From: Ambrosia x helenae
Taxonomy: Eukaryota > Streptophyta > Magnoliopsida > Asterales > Asteraceae
Direction: 5' to 3'
Length of the DNA: 64,000 nt
Assembly (NCBI GenBank): GCA_030844895.1
Contig: JAUTDX010007387.1
Coordinates: forward strand, 248,001 to 312,000
Shown here: one piece after another, positions 52,131-64,000 of the stretch
How the letters are laid out: each line of letters opens with the position of its first letter
How positions within the stretch are numbered: the first letter of the stretch is position 1
Program-made: the position numbers and the translations under genes
Notes under the pieces: model-generated
What the model was told of the DNA's origin: nothing
The model's input: the letters and a program-made list of their open reading frames with translations, nothing else
Database searches by the model: none

Positions 52131-52142
52131 AGTTAGTACACA
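52131..52142. other. 12-bp insertion in one monomer
   Basis: Between ACACCCTTA and TTGG the bases AGTTAGTACACA are inserted, and the following TTGGGTTAGT is shortened to TTGGTAGT. The inserted bases are made of words that lie next to this site in the monomer (GTTAGT and TACAC), so it looks like a stutter or template switch rather than foreign DNA. Confidence 0.75.
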
Positions 52143-53000
52143 TTGGTAGTCACAGGACCCCGAATCTCCTATCCTTATAGGAGAAGCCTAATTATAGTAT
52201 TAACAAACTAAAATGGGTGTCTCGTTGGACATTCAGGTGCTGTAGTCAAAGAATACTGAACAACAGTTTATAAAGGCTGGAAATTCTTACTCTTGGAAAT
52301 AATTTTATAGCCTAATGTACACCCTTATTGGGTTAGTCACAGGACCCCGAATCTCCTATCCTTATAGGAGAAGCCTAATTATAGTATTAACAAACTAAAA
52401 TGGGTGTCTCGTTGGACATTCAGGTGCTGTAGGTCAAAGAATACTGAACAACAGTTTATAAAGGCTGGAAATTCTTACTCTTGGAAATAATTTTATAGCC
52501 TAATGTACACCCTTATTGGGTTAGTCACAGGACCCCGAATCTCCTATCCTTATAGGAGAAGCCTAATTATAGTATTAACAAACTAAAATGGGTGTCTCGT
52601 TGGACATTCAGGTGGTGTAGGTCAAAGAATACTGAACAACAGTTATAAAGGCTGGAAATTCTTACTCTTGGAAATAATTTTATAGCCTAATGTACACCCT
52701 TATTGGGTTAGTCACAGGACCCCGAATCTCCTATCCTTATAGGAGAAGCCTAATTATAGTATTAACAAACTAAAATGGGTGTCTCGTTGGACATTCAGGT
52801 GCTGTAGGTCAAAGAATACTGAACAACAGTTTATAAAGGCTGGAAATTCTTACTCTTGGAAATAATTTTATAGCCTAATGTACACCCTTATTGGGTTAGT
52901 CACAGGACCCCGAATCTCCTATCCTTATAGGAGAAGCCTAATTATAGTATTAACAAACTAAAATGGGTGTCTCGTTGGACATTCAGGTGCTGTAGGTCAA

Positions 53001-56000
53001 AGAATACTGAACAACAGTTTATAAAGGCTGGAAATTCTTACTCTTGGAAATAATTTTATAGCCTAATGTACACCCTTATTGGGTTAGTCACAGGACCCCG
53101 AATCTCCTATCCTTATAGGAGAAGCCTAATTATAGTATTAACAAACTAAAATGGGTGTCTCGTTGGACATTCAGGTGCTGTAGGTCAAAGAATACTGAAC
53201 AACAGTTTATAAAGGCTGGAAATTCTTACTCTTGGAAATAATTTTATAGCCTAATGTACACCCTTATGGGTTAGTCACAGGACCCCGAATCTCCTATCCT
53301 TATAGGAGAAGCCTAATTATAGTATTAACAAACTAAAATGGGTGTCTCGTTGGACATTCAGGTGCTGTAGGTCAAAGAATACTGAACAACAGTTTATAAA
53401 GGCTGGAAATTCTTACTCTTGGAAATATTTTATAGCCTAATGTACACCCTTATTGGGTTAGTCACAGGACCCCGAATCTCCTATCCTTATAGGAGAAGCC
53501 TAATATAAGTATTAACAAACTAAAATGGGTGTCTCGTTGGACATTCAGGTGCTGTAGGTCAAAGAATACTGAACAACAGTTTATAAAGGCTGGAAATTCT
53601 TACTCTTGGAAATAATTTTATAGCCTAATGTACACCCTTATTGGTTAGTCACAGGACCCCGAATCTCCTATCCTTATAGGAGAAGCCTAATTATAGTATT
53701 AACAAACTAAAATGGGTGTCTCGTTGGACATTCAGGTGCTGTAGGTCAAAGAATACTGAACAACAGTTTATAAAGGCTGGAAATTCTTACTCTTGGAAAT
53801 AATTTATAGCCTAATGTACACCCTTATTGGGTTAGTCACAGGACCCCGAATCTCCTATCCTTATAGGAGAAGCCTAATTATAGTATTAACAAACTAAAAT
53901 GGGTGTCTCGTTGGACATTCAGGTGCTGTAGGTCAAAGAATACTGAACAACAGTTTATAAAGGCTGGAAATTCTTACTCTTGGAAATAATTTTATAGCCT
54001 AATGTACACCCTTATTGGGTTAGTCACAGGACCCCGAATCTCCTATCCTTATAGGAGAAGCCTAATTATAGTATTAACAAACTAAAATGGGTGTCTCGTT
54101 GGACATTCAGGTGCTGTAGGTCAAAGAATACTGAACAACAGTTTATAAAGGCTGGAAATTCTTACTCTTGGAAATAATTTTATAGCCTAATGTACACCCT
54201 TATTGGGTTAGTCACAGGACCCCGAATCTCCTATCCTTATAGGAGAACCTAATTATAGTATTAACAAACTAAAATGGGTGTCTCGTTGGACATTCAGGTG
54301 CTGTAGGTCAAAGAAAACTGAACAACAGTTTATAAAGGCTGGAAATTCTTACTCTTGGAAATAATTTTATAGCCTAATGTACACCCTTATTGGGTTAGTC
54401 ACAGGACCCCGAATCTCCTATCCTTATAGGAGAAGCCTAATTATAGTATTAACAAACTAAAATGGGTGTCTCGTTGGACATTCAGGTGCTGTAGGTCAAA
54501 GAATACTGAACAACATTTATAAAGGCTGGAAATTCTTACTCTTGGAAATAATTTTATAGCCTAATGTACACCCTTATGGGTTAGTCACAGGACCCCGAAT
54601 CTCCTATCCTTATAGGAGAAGCCTAATTATAGTATTAACAAACTAAAATGGGTGTCTCGTTGGACATTCAGGTGCTGTAGGTCAAAGAATACTGAACAAC
54701 AGTTTATAAAGGCTGGAAATTCTTACTCTTGGAAATAATTTTATAGCCTAATGTACACCCTTATGGGTTAGTCACAGGACCCCGAATCTCCTATCCTTAT
54801 AGGAAAGCCTAATTATAGTATTAACAAACTAAAATGGGTGTCTCGTTGACATTCAGGTGCTGTAGGTCAAAGAATACTGAACAACAGTTTATAAAGGCTG
54901 GAAATTCTTACTCTTGGAAATAATTTTATAGCCTAATGTACACCCTTATTGGGTTAGTCACAGGACCCCGAATCTCCTATCCTTATAGGAGAAGCCTAAT
55001 TAAGTATTAACAAACTAAAATGGGTGTCTCGTTGGACATTCAGGTGCTGTAGGTCAAAGAATACTGAACAACAGTTTATAAAGCTGGAAATTCTTACTCT
55101 TGGAAATAATTTTATAGCCTAATGTACACCCTTATTGGGTTAGTCACAGGACCCCGAATCTCCTATCCTTATAGGAGAAGCCTAATTATAGTATTAACAA
55201 ACTAAAATGGGTGTCTCGTTGGACATTCAGGTGCTGTAGGTCAAAGAATACTGAACAACAGTTTATAAAGGCTGGAAATTCTTACTCTTGGAAATAATTT
55301 TATAGCCTAATGTACACCCTTATTGGGTTAGTCACAGGACCCCGAATCTCCTATCCTTATAGGAAAGCCTAATTATAGTATTAACAAACTAAAATGGGTG
55401 TCTCGTGGACATTCAGGTGCTGTAGGTCAAAGAATACTGAACAACAGTTTATAAAGGCTGGAAATTCTTACTCTTGAAATAATTTTATAGCCTAATGTAC
55501 ACCCTTATTGGGTTAGTCACAGGACCCCGAATCTCCTATCCTTATAGGAGAAGCCTAATTATAGTATTAACAAACTAAAATGGGTCCTCGTTGACATTCA
55601 GGTGCTGTAGGTCAAAAGAATACTGAACAACAGTTTATAAAGGCTGGAAATTCTTACTCTTGGAAATAATTTTATAGCCTAATGTACACCCTTATTGGTT
55701 AGTCACAGGACCCCGAATCTCCTATCCTTATAGGAGAAGCCTAATTATAGTATTAACAAACTAAAATGGGTGTCTCGTTGGACATTCAGGTGCTGTAGGT
55801 CAAAGAATACTGAACAACATTTTTATAAAGGCTGAAATTCTTACTCTTGGAAATAATTTTATAGCCTAATGTACACCCTTATTGGGTTAGTCACAGGACC
55901 CCGAATCTCCTATCCTTATAGGAGAAGCCTAATTATAGTATTAACAAACTAAAATGGGTGTCTCGTTGACATTCAGGTGCTGTAGGTCAAAGAATACTGA

Positions 56001-59000
56001 ACAACAGTTTATAAAGGCTGGAAATTCTTACTCTTGGAATAATTTTTATAGCCTAATGTACACCCTTATTGGGTTAGTCACAGGACCCCGAATCTCCTAT
56101 CCTTATAGGAGAAGCCTAATTATAGTATTAACAAACTAAAATGGGTGTCTCGTTGGACATTCGGTGCTGTAGGTCAAAGAATACTGAACAACAGTTTATA
56201 AAGGCTGGAAATTCTTACTCTTGGAAATAATTTTATAGCCTAATGTACACCCTTATTGGGTTAGTCACAGGACCCCGAATCTCCTATCCTTATAGGAGAA
56301 GCCTAATTATAGTATTAACAAACTAAAATGGGTGTCTCGTTGGACATTCAGGTGCTGTAGGTCAAAGAATACTGAACAACAGTTTATAAAGGCTGGAAAT
56401 TCTTACTCTTGGAAATAATTTATAGCCTAATGTACACCCTTATTGGGTTAGTCACAGGACCCCGAATCTCCTATCCTTATAGGAGAAGCCTAATTATAGT
56501 ATTAACAAACTAAAATGGTGTCTCGTTGACATTCAGGTGCTGTAGGTCAAAGAATACTGAACAACAGTTTATAAAGGCTGGAAATTCTTACTCTTGGAAA
56601 TAATTTTATAGCCTAATGTACACCCTTATTGGTGTTAGTCACAGGACCCCGAATCTCCTATCCTTATAGGAGAAGCCTAATTATAGTATTAACAAACTAA
56701 AATGGGTGTCTCGTTGGACATTCAGGTGCTGTAGGTCAAAGAATACTGAACAACAGTTAATAAAGGCTGGAAATTCTTACTCTTGGAAATAATTTTATAG
56801 CCTAATGTACACCCTTATTGGGTTAGTCACAGGACCCCGAATCTCCTATCCTTATAGGAGAAGCCTAATTATAGTATTAACAAACTAAAATGGGTGTCTC
56901 GTTGGACATTCAGGTGCTGTAGGTCCAAGAATACTGAACAACAGTTTATAAAGGCTGGAAATTCTTACTCTTGGAAATAATTTTATAGCCTAATGTACAC
57001 CCTTATTGGTTAGTCACAGGACCCCGAATCTCCTATCCTTATAGGAGAAGCCTAATTATAGTATTAACAAACTAAAAGGGTTCTCGTTGGACATTCAGGT
57101 GCTGTAGGTCAAAGAATACTGAACAACAGTTTATAAAGGCTGGAAATTCTTACTCTTGAAATAATTTTATAGCCTAATGTACACCCTTATTGGGTTAGTC
57201 ACAGGACCCCGAATCTCCTATCCTTATAGGAGAAGCCTAATTATAGTATTAACAAACTAAAATGGGTGTCTCGTTGGACATTCAGGTGCTGTAGGTCAAA
57301 GAATACTGAACAACAGTTTATAAAGGCTGAAAATTCTTACTCTTGGAAATAATTTTATAGCCTAATGTACACCCTTATTGGGTTAGTCACAGGACCCCGA
57401 ATCTCCTATCCTTATAGGAGAAGCCTAATTATAGTATTAACAAACTAAAATGGGTGTCTCGTTGGACATTCAGGTGCTGTAGGTCAAAGAATACTGAACA
57501 ACATTTATAAAGGCTGGAAATTCTTACTCTTGGAAATAATTTTATAGCCTAATGTACACCCTTATTGGTTAGTCACAGGACCCCGAATCTCCTATCCTTA
57601 TAGAGAAGCCTAATTATAGTATTAACAAACTAAAATGGGTGTCTCGTTGGACATTCAGGTGCTTAGGTCAAAGAATACTGAACAACAGTTTATAAAGGCT
57701 GGAAATTCTTACTCTTGGAAATAATTTATAGCCTAATGTACACCCTTATTGGGTTAGTCACAGGACCCCCGAATCTCCTATCCTTATAGGAGAAGCCTAA
57801 TTATAGTATTAACAAACTAAAATGGGTGTCTCGTTGGACATTCAGGTGCTGTAGGTCAAAGAATACTGAACAACAGTTTATAAAGGCTGGAAATTCTTAC
57901 TCTTGGAAATAATTTTATAGCCTAATGTACACCCTTATTGGTTAGTCACAGCCCCCGAATCTCCTATCCTTATAGGAGAAGCCTAATTATAGTATTAACA
58001 AACTAAAATGGGTGTCTCGTTGGACATTCAGGTGCTGTAGGTCAAAGAATACTGAACAACAGTTTATAAAGGCTGGAAATTCTTACTCTTGAAATAATTT
58101 TATAGCCTAATGTACACCCTTATTGGGTTAGTCACAGGACCCCGAATCTCCTATCCTTATAGGAGAAGCCTAATTATAGTATTAACAAACTAAAAGGGTG
58201 TCTCGTTGGACATTCAGGTGCTGTAGGTCAAAGAATACTGAACAACAGTTTAAAAGGCTGGAAATTCTTACTCTTGGAAATAATTTTATAGCCTAATGTA
58301 CACCCTTATTGGGTTAGTCACAGGACCCCGAATCTCCTATCCTTATAGGAGAAGCCTAATTATAGTATTAACAAACTAAAATGGGTGTCTCGTTGGACAT
58401 TCAGGTGCTTAGTCAAAGAATACTGAACAACAGTTTATAAAGGCTGGAAATTCTTACTCTTGGAAATAATTTTATAGCCTAATGTACACCCTTATTGGGT
58501 TAGTCACAGGACCCCGAATCTCCTATCCTATATTATAAAAGCCTAATTATAGTATAACAAACTAAAATGGGTGTCTCGTTGGACATTCAGGTGCTGTAGT
58601 CAAAGAATACTGAACAACAGTTTATAAAGGCTGGAAATTCTTACTCTTGGAAATAATTTTATAGCCTAATGTACACCCTTATTGGGTTAGTCACAGGACC
58701 CCGAATCTCCTATCCTTATAGGAGAAGCCTAATTATAGTATTAACAAACTAAAATGGGTGTCTCGTTGGACATTCAGGTGCTGTAGGTCAAAGAATACTG
58801 AACAACAGTTTATAAAGGCTGGAAATTCTTACTCTTGGAAATAATTTTATAGCCTAATGTACACCCTTATGGGTTAGTCACAGGACCCCGAATCTCCTAT
58901 CCTTATAGGAGAAGCCTAATTATAGTATTAACAAACTAAAATGGTGTCTCGTTGGACATTCAGGTGCTGTAGGTCAAAGAATACTGAACAACAGTTTATA

Positions 59001-62000
59001 AAGGCTGGAAATTCTTACTCTTGGAAATAATTTTATAGCCTAATGTACACCCTTATTGGGTTAGTCACAGGACCCCGAATCTCCTATCCTTATAGGAGAA
59101 GCCTAATTATAGTATTAACAAACTAAAATGGGTGTCTCGTTGGACATTCAGTGCTGTAGGTCAAAGAATACTGAACAACAGTTTATAAAGGCTGGAAATT
59201 CTTACTCTTGGAAATAATTTTATAGCCTAATGTACACCCTTATTGGGTTAGTCACAGGACCCCGAATCTCCTATCCTTATAGGAGAAGCCTAATTATAGT
59301 ATTAACAAACTATAAATGGGTGTCTCCTTGGACATTCAGGTGCTGTAGGTCAAAGAATACTGAACAACATTATAAAGGCTGGAAATTCTTACTCTTGGAA
59401 ATAATTTTATAGCCTAATGTACACCCTTATTGGGTTAGTCACAGACCCCGAATCTCCTATCCTTATAGGAGAAGCCTAATTATAGTATTAACAAACTAAA
59501 ATGGGTGTCTCGTTGGACATTCAGGTGCTGTAGGTCAAAGAATACTGAACAACAGTTTATAAAGGCTGGAAATTCTTACTCTTGGAAATAATTTTATAGC
59601 CTAATGTACACCCTTATTGGGTTAGTCACAGACCCCGAATCTCCTATCCTTATAGGAGAAGCCAATTATAGTATTAACAAACTAAAATGGGTTCTCGTTG
59701 GACATTCAGGTGCTGTAGGTCAAAGAATACTGAACAACAGTTTATAAGGCTGGAAATTCTTACTCTTGGAAATAATTTTATAGCCTAATGTACACCTTAT
59801 TTGGTTAGTCACAGGACCCCGAATCTCCTACCTTATAGGAGAAGCCTAATTATAGTATTAACAAACTAAAATGGGTGTCTCGTTGGACATTCAGGTGCTG
59901 TAGGTCAAAGAAACTGAACAACAGTTTATAAAGGCTGGAAATTCTTACTCTTGGAAATAATTTTATAGCCTAATGTACACCCTTATTGGGTTAGTCACAG
60001 GACCCCGAATCTCCCTATCCTTATAGAAAGCCTAATTATAGTATAACAAACTAAAAGGGTGTCTCGTTGGACATTCAGGTGCTGTAGGTCAAAGAATACT
60101 GAACAACAGTTTATAAAGCTGGAAATTCTTACTCTTGGAAATAATTTTATAGCCTAATGTACACCCTTATTGGGTTAGTCACAGACCCCGAATCTCCTAT
60201 CCTTATAGGAGAAGCCTAATATAGTATTAACAAACTAAAATGGTGTCTCGTTGGACATTCAGGTGCTGTAGAGCAAAGAATACTGAACAACAGTTTATAA
60301 AGGCTGGAAATTCTTACTCTTGGAAATAATTTTATAGCCTAATGTACACCCTTATTGGGTTAGTCACAGGACCCCGAATCTCCTATCCTTATAGGAGAAG
60401 CCTAATTATAGTATTAACAAACTAAAATGGGTGTCTCCTTGGACATTCAGGTGCTGTAGGTCAAAGAATACTGAACAACAGTTATAAAGGCTGGAAAATC
60501 TTACTCTTGGAAATAATTTTATAGCCTAATGTACACCCTTATTGGGTTAGTCACAGGACCCCGAATCTCCTATCCTTATAGGAGAAGCCTAATTATAGTA
60601 TTAACAACTAAAATGGGTGTCTCGTTGGACATTCAGGTGGGCTGTAGGTCAAAGAATACTGAACAACAGTTTATAAAGGCTGGAAATTCTTACTCTTGGA
60701 AATAATTTTATAGCCTAATGTACACCCTTATTGGGTTAGTCACAGGACCCCGAATCTCCTATCCTATAGGAGAACCTAATTATAGTATTAACAAACTAAA
60801 ATGGGTGTCTCCTTGACATTCAGGTGCTGTAGGTCAAAGAATACTGAACAACAGTTTATAAAGGCTGGAAATTCTTACTCTTGGAAATAATTTTATAGCC
60901 TAATGTACAACCTTATTGGGTTAGTCACAACCCCGAATCTCCTATCCTTATAGAGAAGCCTAATTATAGTATTAACAAACTAAAATGGGTGTCTCGTTGG
61001 GACATTCAGGTGCTGTAGGTCAAAGAATACTGAACAACAGTTTATAAAGGCTGGAAATTCTTACTCTTGGAAATAATTTTATAGCCTAATGTACACCCTT
61101 ATTGGTTAGTCACAGGACCCCGAATCTCCTATCCTTATAGGAGAAGCCTAATTATAGTATTAACAAACTAAAATGGGTGTCTCGTTGGACATTCAGGTGC
61201 TGTAGGTCAAAGAATACTAACAACAGTTTATAAAGGCTGGAAATTCTTACTCTTGGAATAATTTTATAGCCTAATGTACACCCTTTTGGGTTAGTCACAG
61301 GACCCCCGAATCTCCTATCCTTATAGGAGAAGCCTAATTATAGTATTAACAAACTAAAATGGGTGTCTCGTTGGACATTCAGGTGCTGTAGGTCAAAGAA
61401 TACTGAACAACAGTTTATAAAGGCTGAAATTCTTACTCTTGGAAATAATTTTATAGCCTAATGTACACCCTTATTGGTTAGTCACAGGACCCCGAATCTC
61501 CTAACCTTATAGGAGAAGCCTAATTATAGTATTAACAAACTAAAATGGTGTCCTCGTTGGACATTCAGGTGCTGTAGGTCAAAGAATACTGAACAACAGT
61601 TTATAAAGCCTGAAATTCTTACTCTTGGAAATAATTTTATAGCCTAATGTACACCCTTATTGGGTTAGTCACAGGACCCCGAATCTCCTATCCTTATAGG
61701 AGAAGCCTAATTATAGTATTAACAAACTAAAATGGGTGTCTCGTTGGACATTCAGGTGCTGTAGGTCAAAGAATACTGAACAACAGTTTATAAAGGCTGG
61801 AAATTCTTACTCTTGGAAATAATTTTATAGCCTAATGTACACCCTTATGGGTTAGTCACAGGACCCCGAATCTCCTACCTTATAGGAGAAGCCTAATTAT
61901 AGTATTAACAAACTAAAATGGGTTCTCCTTGGACATTCAGGTGCTGTAGGTCAAAGAATACTGAACAACAGTTTATAAAGGCTGGAAATTTCTTACTCTT

Positions 62001-64000
62001 GGAAATAATTTTATAGCCTAATGTACACCCTTATTGGGTTAGTCACAGGACCCCGAATCTCCTATCCTTATAGAGAAGCCTAATTATAGTATTAACAAAC
62101 TAAAATGGGTGTCTCGTTGACATTCAGGTGCTGTAGGTCAAAGAATACTGAACAACAGTTTATAAAGGCTGGAAATTCTTACTCTTGGAAATAATTTTAT
62201 AGCCTAATGTACACCCTTATTGGTAGTCACAGACCCCCGAATCTCCTATCCTTATAGGAGAAGCCTAATTATAGTATTAACAAACTAAAATGGGTGTCTC
62301 GTTGGACATTCAGGTGCTGTAGGTCAAAGAATACTGAACAACAGTTTATAAGGCTGGAAATTCTTACTCTTGGAAATAATTTTATAGCCTAATGTACAAC
62401 CCTTATTGGGTTAGTCACAGGACCCCGAATCTCCTATCCTTATAGGAGAAGCCTAATTATAGTATTAACAAACTAAAATGGGTGTCCTCGTTGGACATTC
62501 AGGTGCTGTAGGTCAAAGAATACTGAACAACATTTATAAAGGCTGGAAATTCTTACTCTTGGAAATAATTTTATAGCCTAATGTACACCCTTATTGGGTT
62601 AGTCACAGGACCCCGAATCTCCTATCCTTATAGGAGAAGCCTAATTATAGTATTAACAAACTAAAATGGGTCTCGTTGGACATTCAGGTGCTGTAGTCAA
62701 AGAATACTGAACAACAGTTTTATAAAGGCTGTAATTCTTACTCTTGAAATAATTTTATAGCCTAATGTACAACCCTTATTGGGTAGTCACAGACCCCGAA
62801 TCTCCTATCCTTATAGAAAGCCTAATTATAGTATTAACAAACTAAAATGGGTGTCTCGTTGGGACATTCAGGTGCTGTAGGTCAAAGAATACTGAACAAC
62901 AGTTATAAAGGCTGGAAATTCTTACTCTTGGAAATATTTATAGCCTAATGTACACCCTTATTGGGTTAGTCACAGGACCCCGAATCTCCTATCCTTATAG
63001 GAGAAGCCTAATTATAGTATTAACAAACTAAATGGGTGTCTCGTTGGACATTCAGTGCTGTAGGTCAAAGAATACTGAACAACAGTTTATAAAGGCTGGA
63101 AATCTTACTCTTTGGAAATAATTTTATAGCCTAATTACACCCTTAATTGGGTTAGTCACAAGACCCCGAATCTCCTATCCTTATAAGGAGAAGCCTAATT
63201 ATAGTATTAACAAACTAAATGGGTGTCTCGTTGACATTCAGGTGCTGTAGGTCAAAGAATACTGAACAACAGTTTATAAAGGCTGGAAATTCTTACTCTT
63301 GGAAATAATTTTATAGCCTAATGTACACCCTTATTGGGTTAGTCACAGACCCCGAATCTCCTATCCTTATAGGAGAAGCCTAATTATAGTATTAACAAAC
63401 TAAAATGGGTGTCTCGTTGACATTCAGGTGCTTAGGTCAAAGATACTGAACAACAGTTTATAAAAGCTGGAAATTCTATTTACTCTTGGAAATAATTTTT
63501 ATAGCCTAATGTACACCCTTATTGGGTTAGTCACAGACCCCGAATCTCCTATCCTTATAGGAGAAGCCTAATTTAGTATTAACAAACTAAAATGGGTGTC
63601 TCCTTGGACATTCAGGTGCTGTAGGTCAAAGAAACTGAACAACAGTTTATAAAGGCTGGAAATTCTTACTCTTGGAAATAATTTTATAGCCTAATGTACA
63701 CCCTTATTGGGTTAGTCACAGGACCCCGAATCTCCTATCCTTATAGGAGAAGCCTAATTATAGTATTAACAAACTAAAATGGGTTCTCCTTGGACATTCA
63801 GGTGCTGTAGGTCAAAGAATACTGAACAACAGTTTATAAAGGCTGGAAATTCTTACTCTTGGAATAATTTTTATAGCCTAATGTACACCCTTATTGGGTT
63901 AGTCACAGGACCCCGAATCTCCTATCCTTATAGGAGAAGCCTAATTATAGTATTAACAAACTAAAATGGGTGTCTCGTTGGACATTCAGGTCTTAGGTCA
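53001..64000 (-). repeat. Satellite array, reverse orientation, distal part with rising defect density
   Basis: About 59 reverse-oriented units. From about 53.2 kb most units have a change, and by 59-64 kb many have two to four. They are overwhelmingly one-base losses in two- or three-base runs: ATTGGG shortened, CAGGACC shortened to CAGACC, TTGGAC shortened to TTGAC, ATAGGAGAAG shortened, ACAGTTTATAAA shortened. A smaller number are insertions (GGGACATTC near 61000 and 62860, an ATT near 63479) and substitutions (CTCGTTGG to CTCCTTGG near 59327, 60438, 61928, 63602 and 63789). Near 58527-58540 one hairpin region is rearranged to TATATTATAAAAGC. The unit phase survives throughout. The short open frames at 55954-56139, 59230-59412 and 63779-63964 only reflect indels. 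Confidence 0.94.

Larger units (their letters stand above)
39945..53000 (-). repeat. Satellite array, reverse orientation, relatively clean part of right arm
   Basis: About 70 units of the reverse-oriented monomer. Clean runs of several units occur, for example about 40501-41513, 46240-47140, 47265-48205 and 48760-49974; the last, at about 1.2 kb, is the longest I noticed. Between them are isolated changes, mostly one-base deletions: near 42892 (GGCTGAAATT), 45013 and 45200 (ACAGACCCC), 45222, 47251, 48756, 49975, 50043 and 50821. Substitutions are few (43876, 43998, 44440, 45472, 51005, 52615). Units at 41428-41550, about 43170-43255 and 52131-52142 are rearranged and listed separately. No non-satellite sequence is present. 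Confidence 0.95.
1..64000. repeat. Giant inverted repeat formed by two opposed satellite arms
   Basis: The left arm (1-34450, about 184 units) and the right arm (34491-64000, about 158 units) carry the same 188-bp unit in opposite orientation around a centre near 34470. Any orientation switch inside a satellite array produces such a palindrome, so the length alone does not prove a fold-back event. The arms differ in quality, nearly invariant left and indel-rich right, and unit-specific variants do not mirror consistently. Confidence 0.95.

Noticed and set aside
56750..56770. AATAAA polyadenylation-like word near 56759
   Set aside because: It arises from a single T-to-A change in one monomer and has no gene upstream.
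55954..63964. Open frames of 60-61 codons at 55954-56139, 59230-59412 and 63779-63964
   Set aside because: Each appears only where one or two single-base indels join frames of the monomer. Neighbouring copies without the indels lack them.

Overview
The whole window is one tandemly repeated satellite DNA. I find no gene, RNA gene, mobile element or other unique sequence in it. The unit is 188 bp and about 37% G+C (70 of 188 bases). Roughly 340 copies fill all 64 kb. Because 188 is not a multiple of three and every frame of the unit contains stops, the array cannot hold a long open frame; the longest open frames are about 60-66 codons and arise only where indels join frames. A long homogeneous array with a near-nucleosomal unit and no genes points to eukaryotic heterochromatin, such as a centromeric, pericentromeric or subtelomeric satellite. 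I do not recognise the family, so I name no species.

Layout. (1) 1-25613: 136 complete head-to-tail copies that look identical, in what I call the forward orientation. (2) 25614-32403: the same array with isolated one-base changes and one composite 290-bp double unit at 27448-27737. (3) 32404-34450: defects become frequent, including a unit with a ~45-bp internal duplication. (4) 34451-34490: a 40-bp degraded junction where the array flips orientation. (5) 34491-38310: reverse-oriented copies with about one defect per unit. (6) 38311-39944: about nine strongly corrupted units that keep the ~188-bp spacing. (7) 39945-53000: fairly clean reverse-oriented copies with sporadic indels, one 123-bp short unit and one 12-bp insertion. 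(8) 53001-64000: reverse-oriented copies with defects increasing toward the window end.

The window is therefore one giant inverted repeat, about 34 kb against 29.5 kb, around a junction near 34470. The two arms differ sharply in quality. The left arm is nearly invariant. The right arm carries mainly single-base deletions in short homopolymers, with few substitutions, which resembles uncorrected long-read error more than evolutionary divergence. The inversion and the corrupted zone should therefore be treated as possible read or assembly artefacts until checked against raw reads. Some substitutions recur at the same monomer position, in one case in both arms, which suggests that some real variant units are present.

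Possible functional elements inside the unit are a perfect 8-bp-stem hairpin, TATA-like words, an E-box next to a nuclear-receptor half-site, and an 8-bp match to the central part of the CENP-B box. None is proven. No previously undescribed gene system is visible; the noteworthy content is structural.
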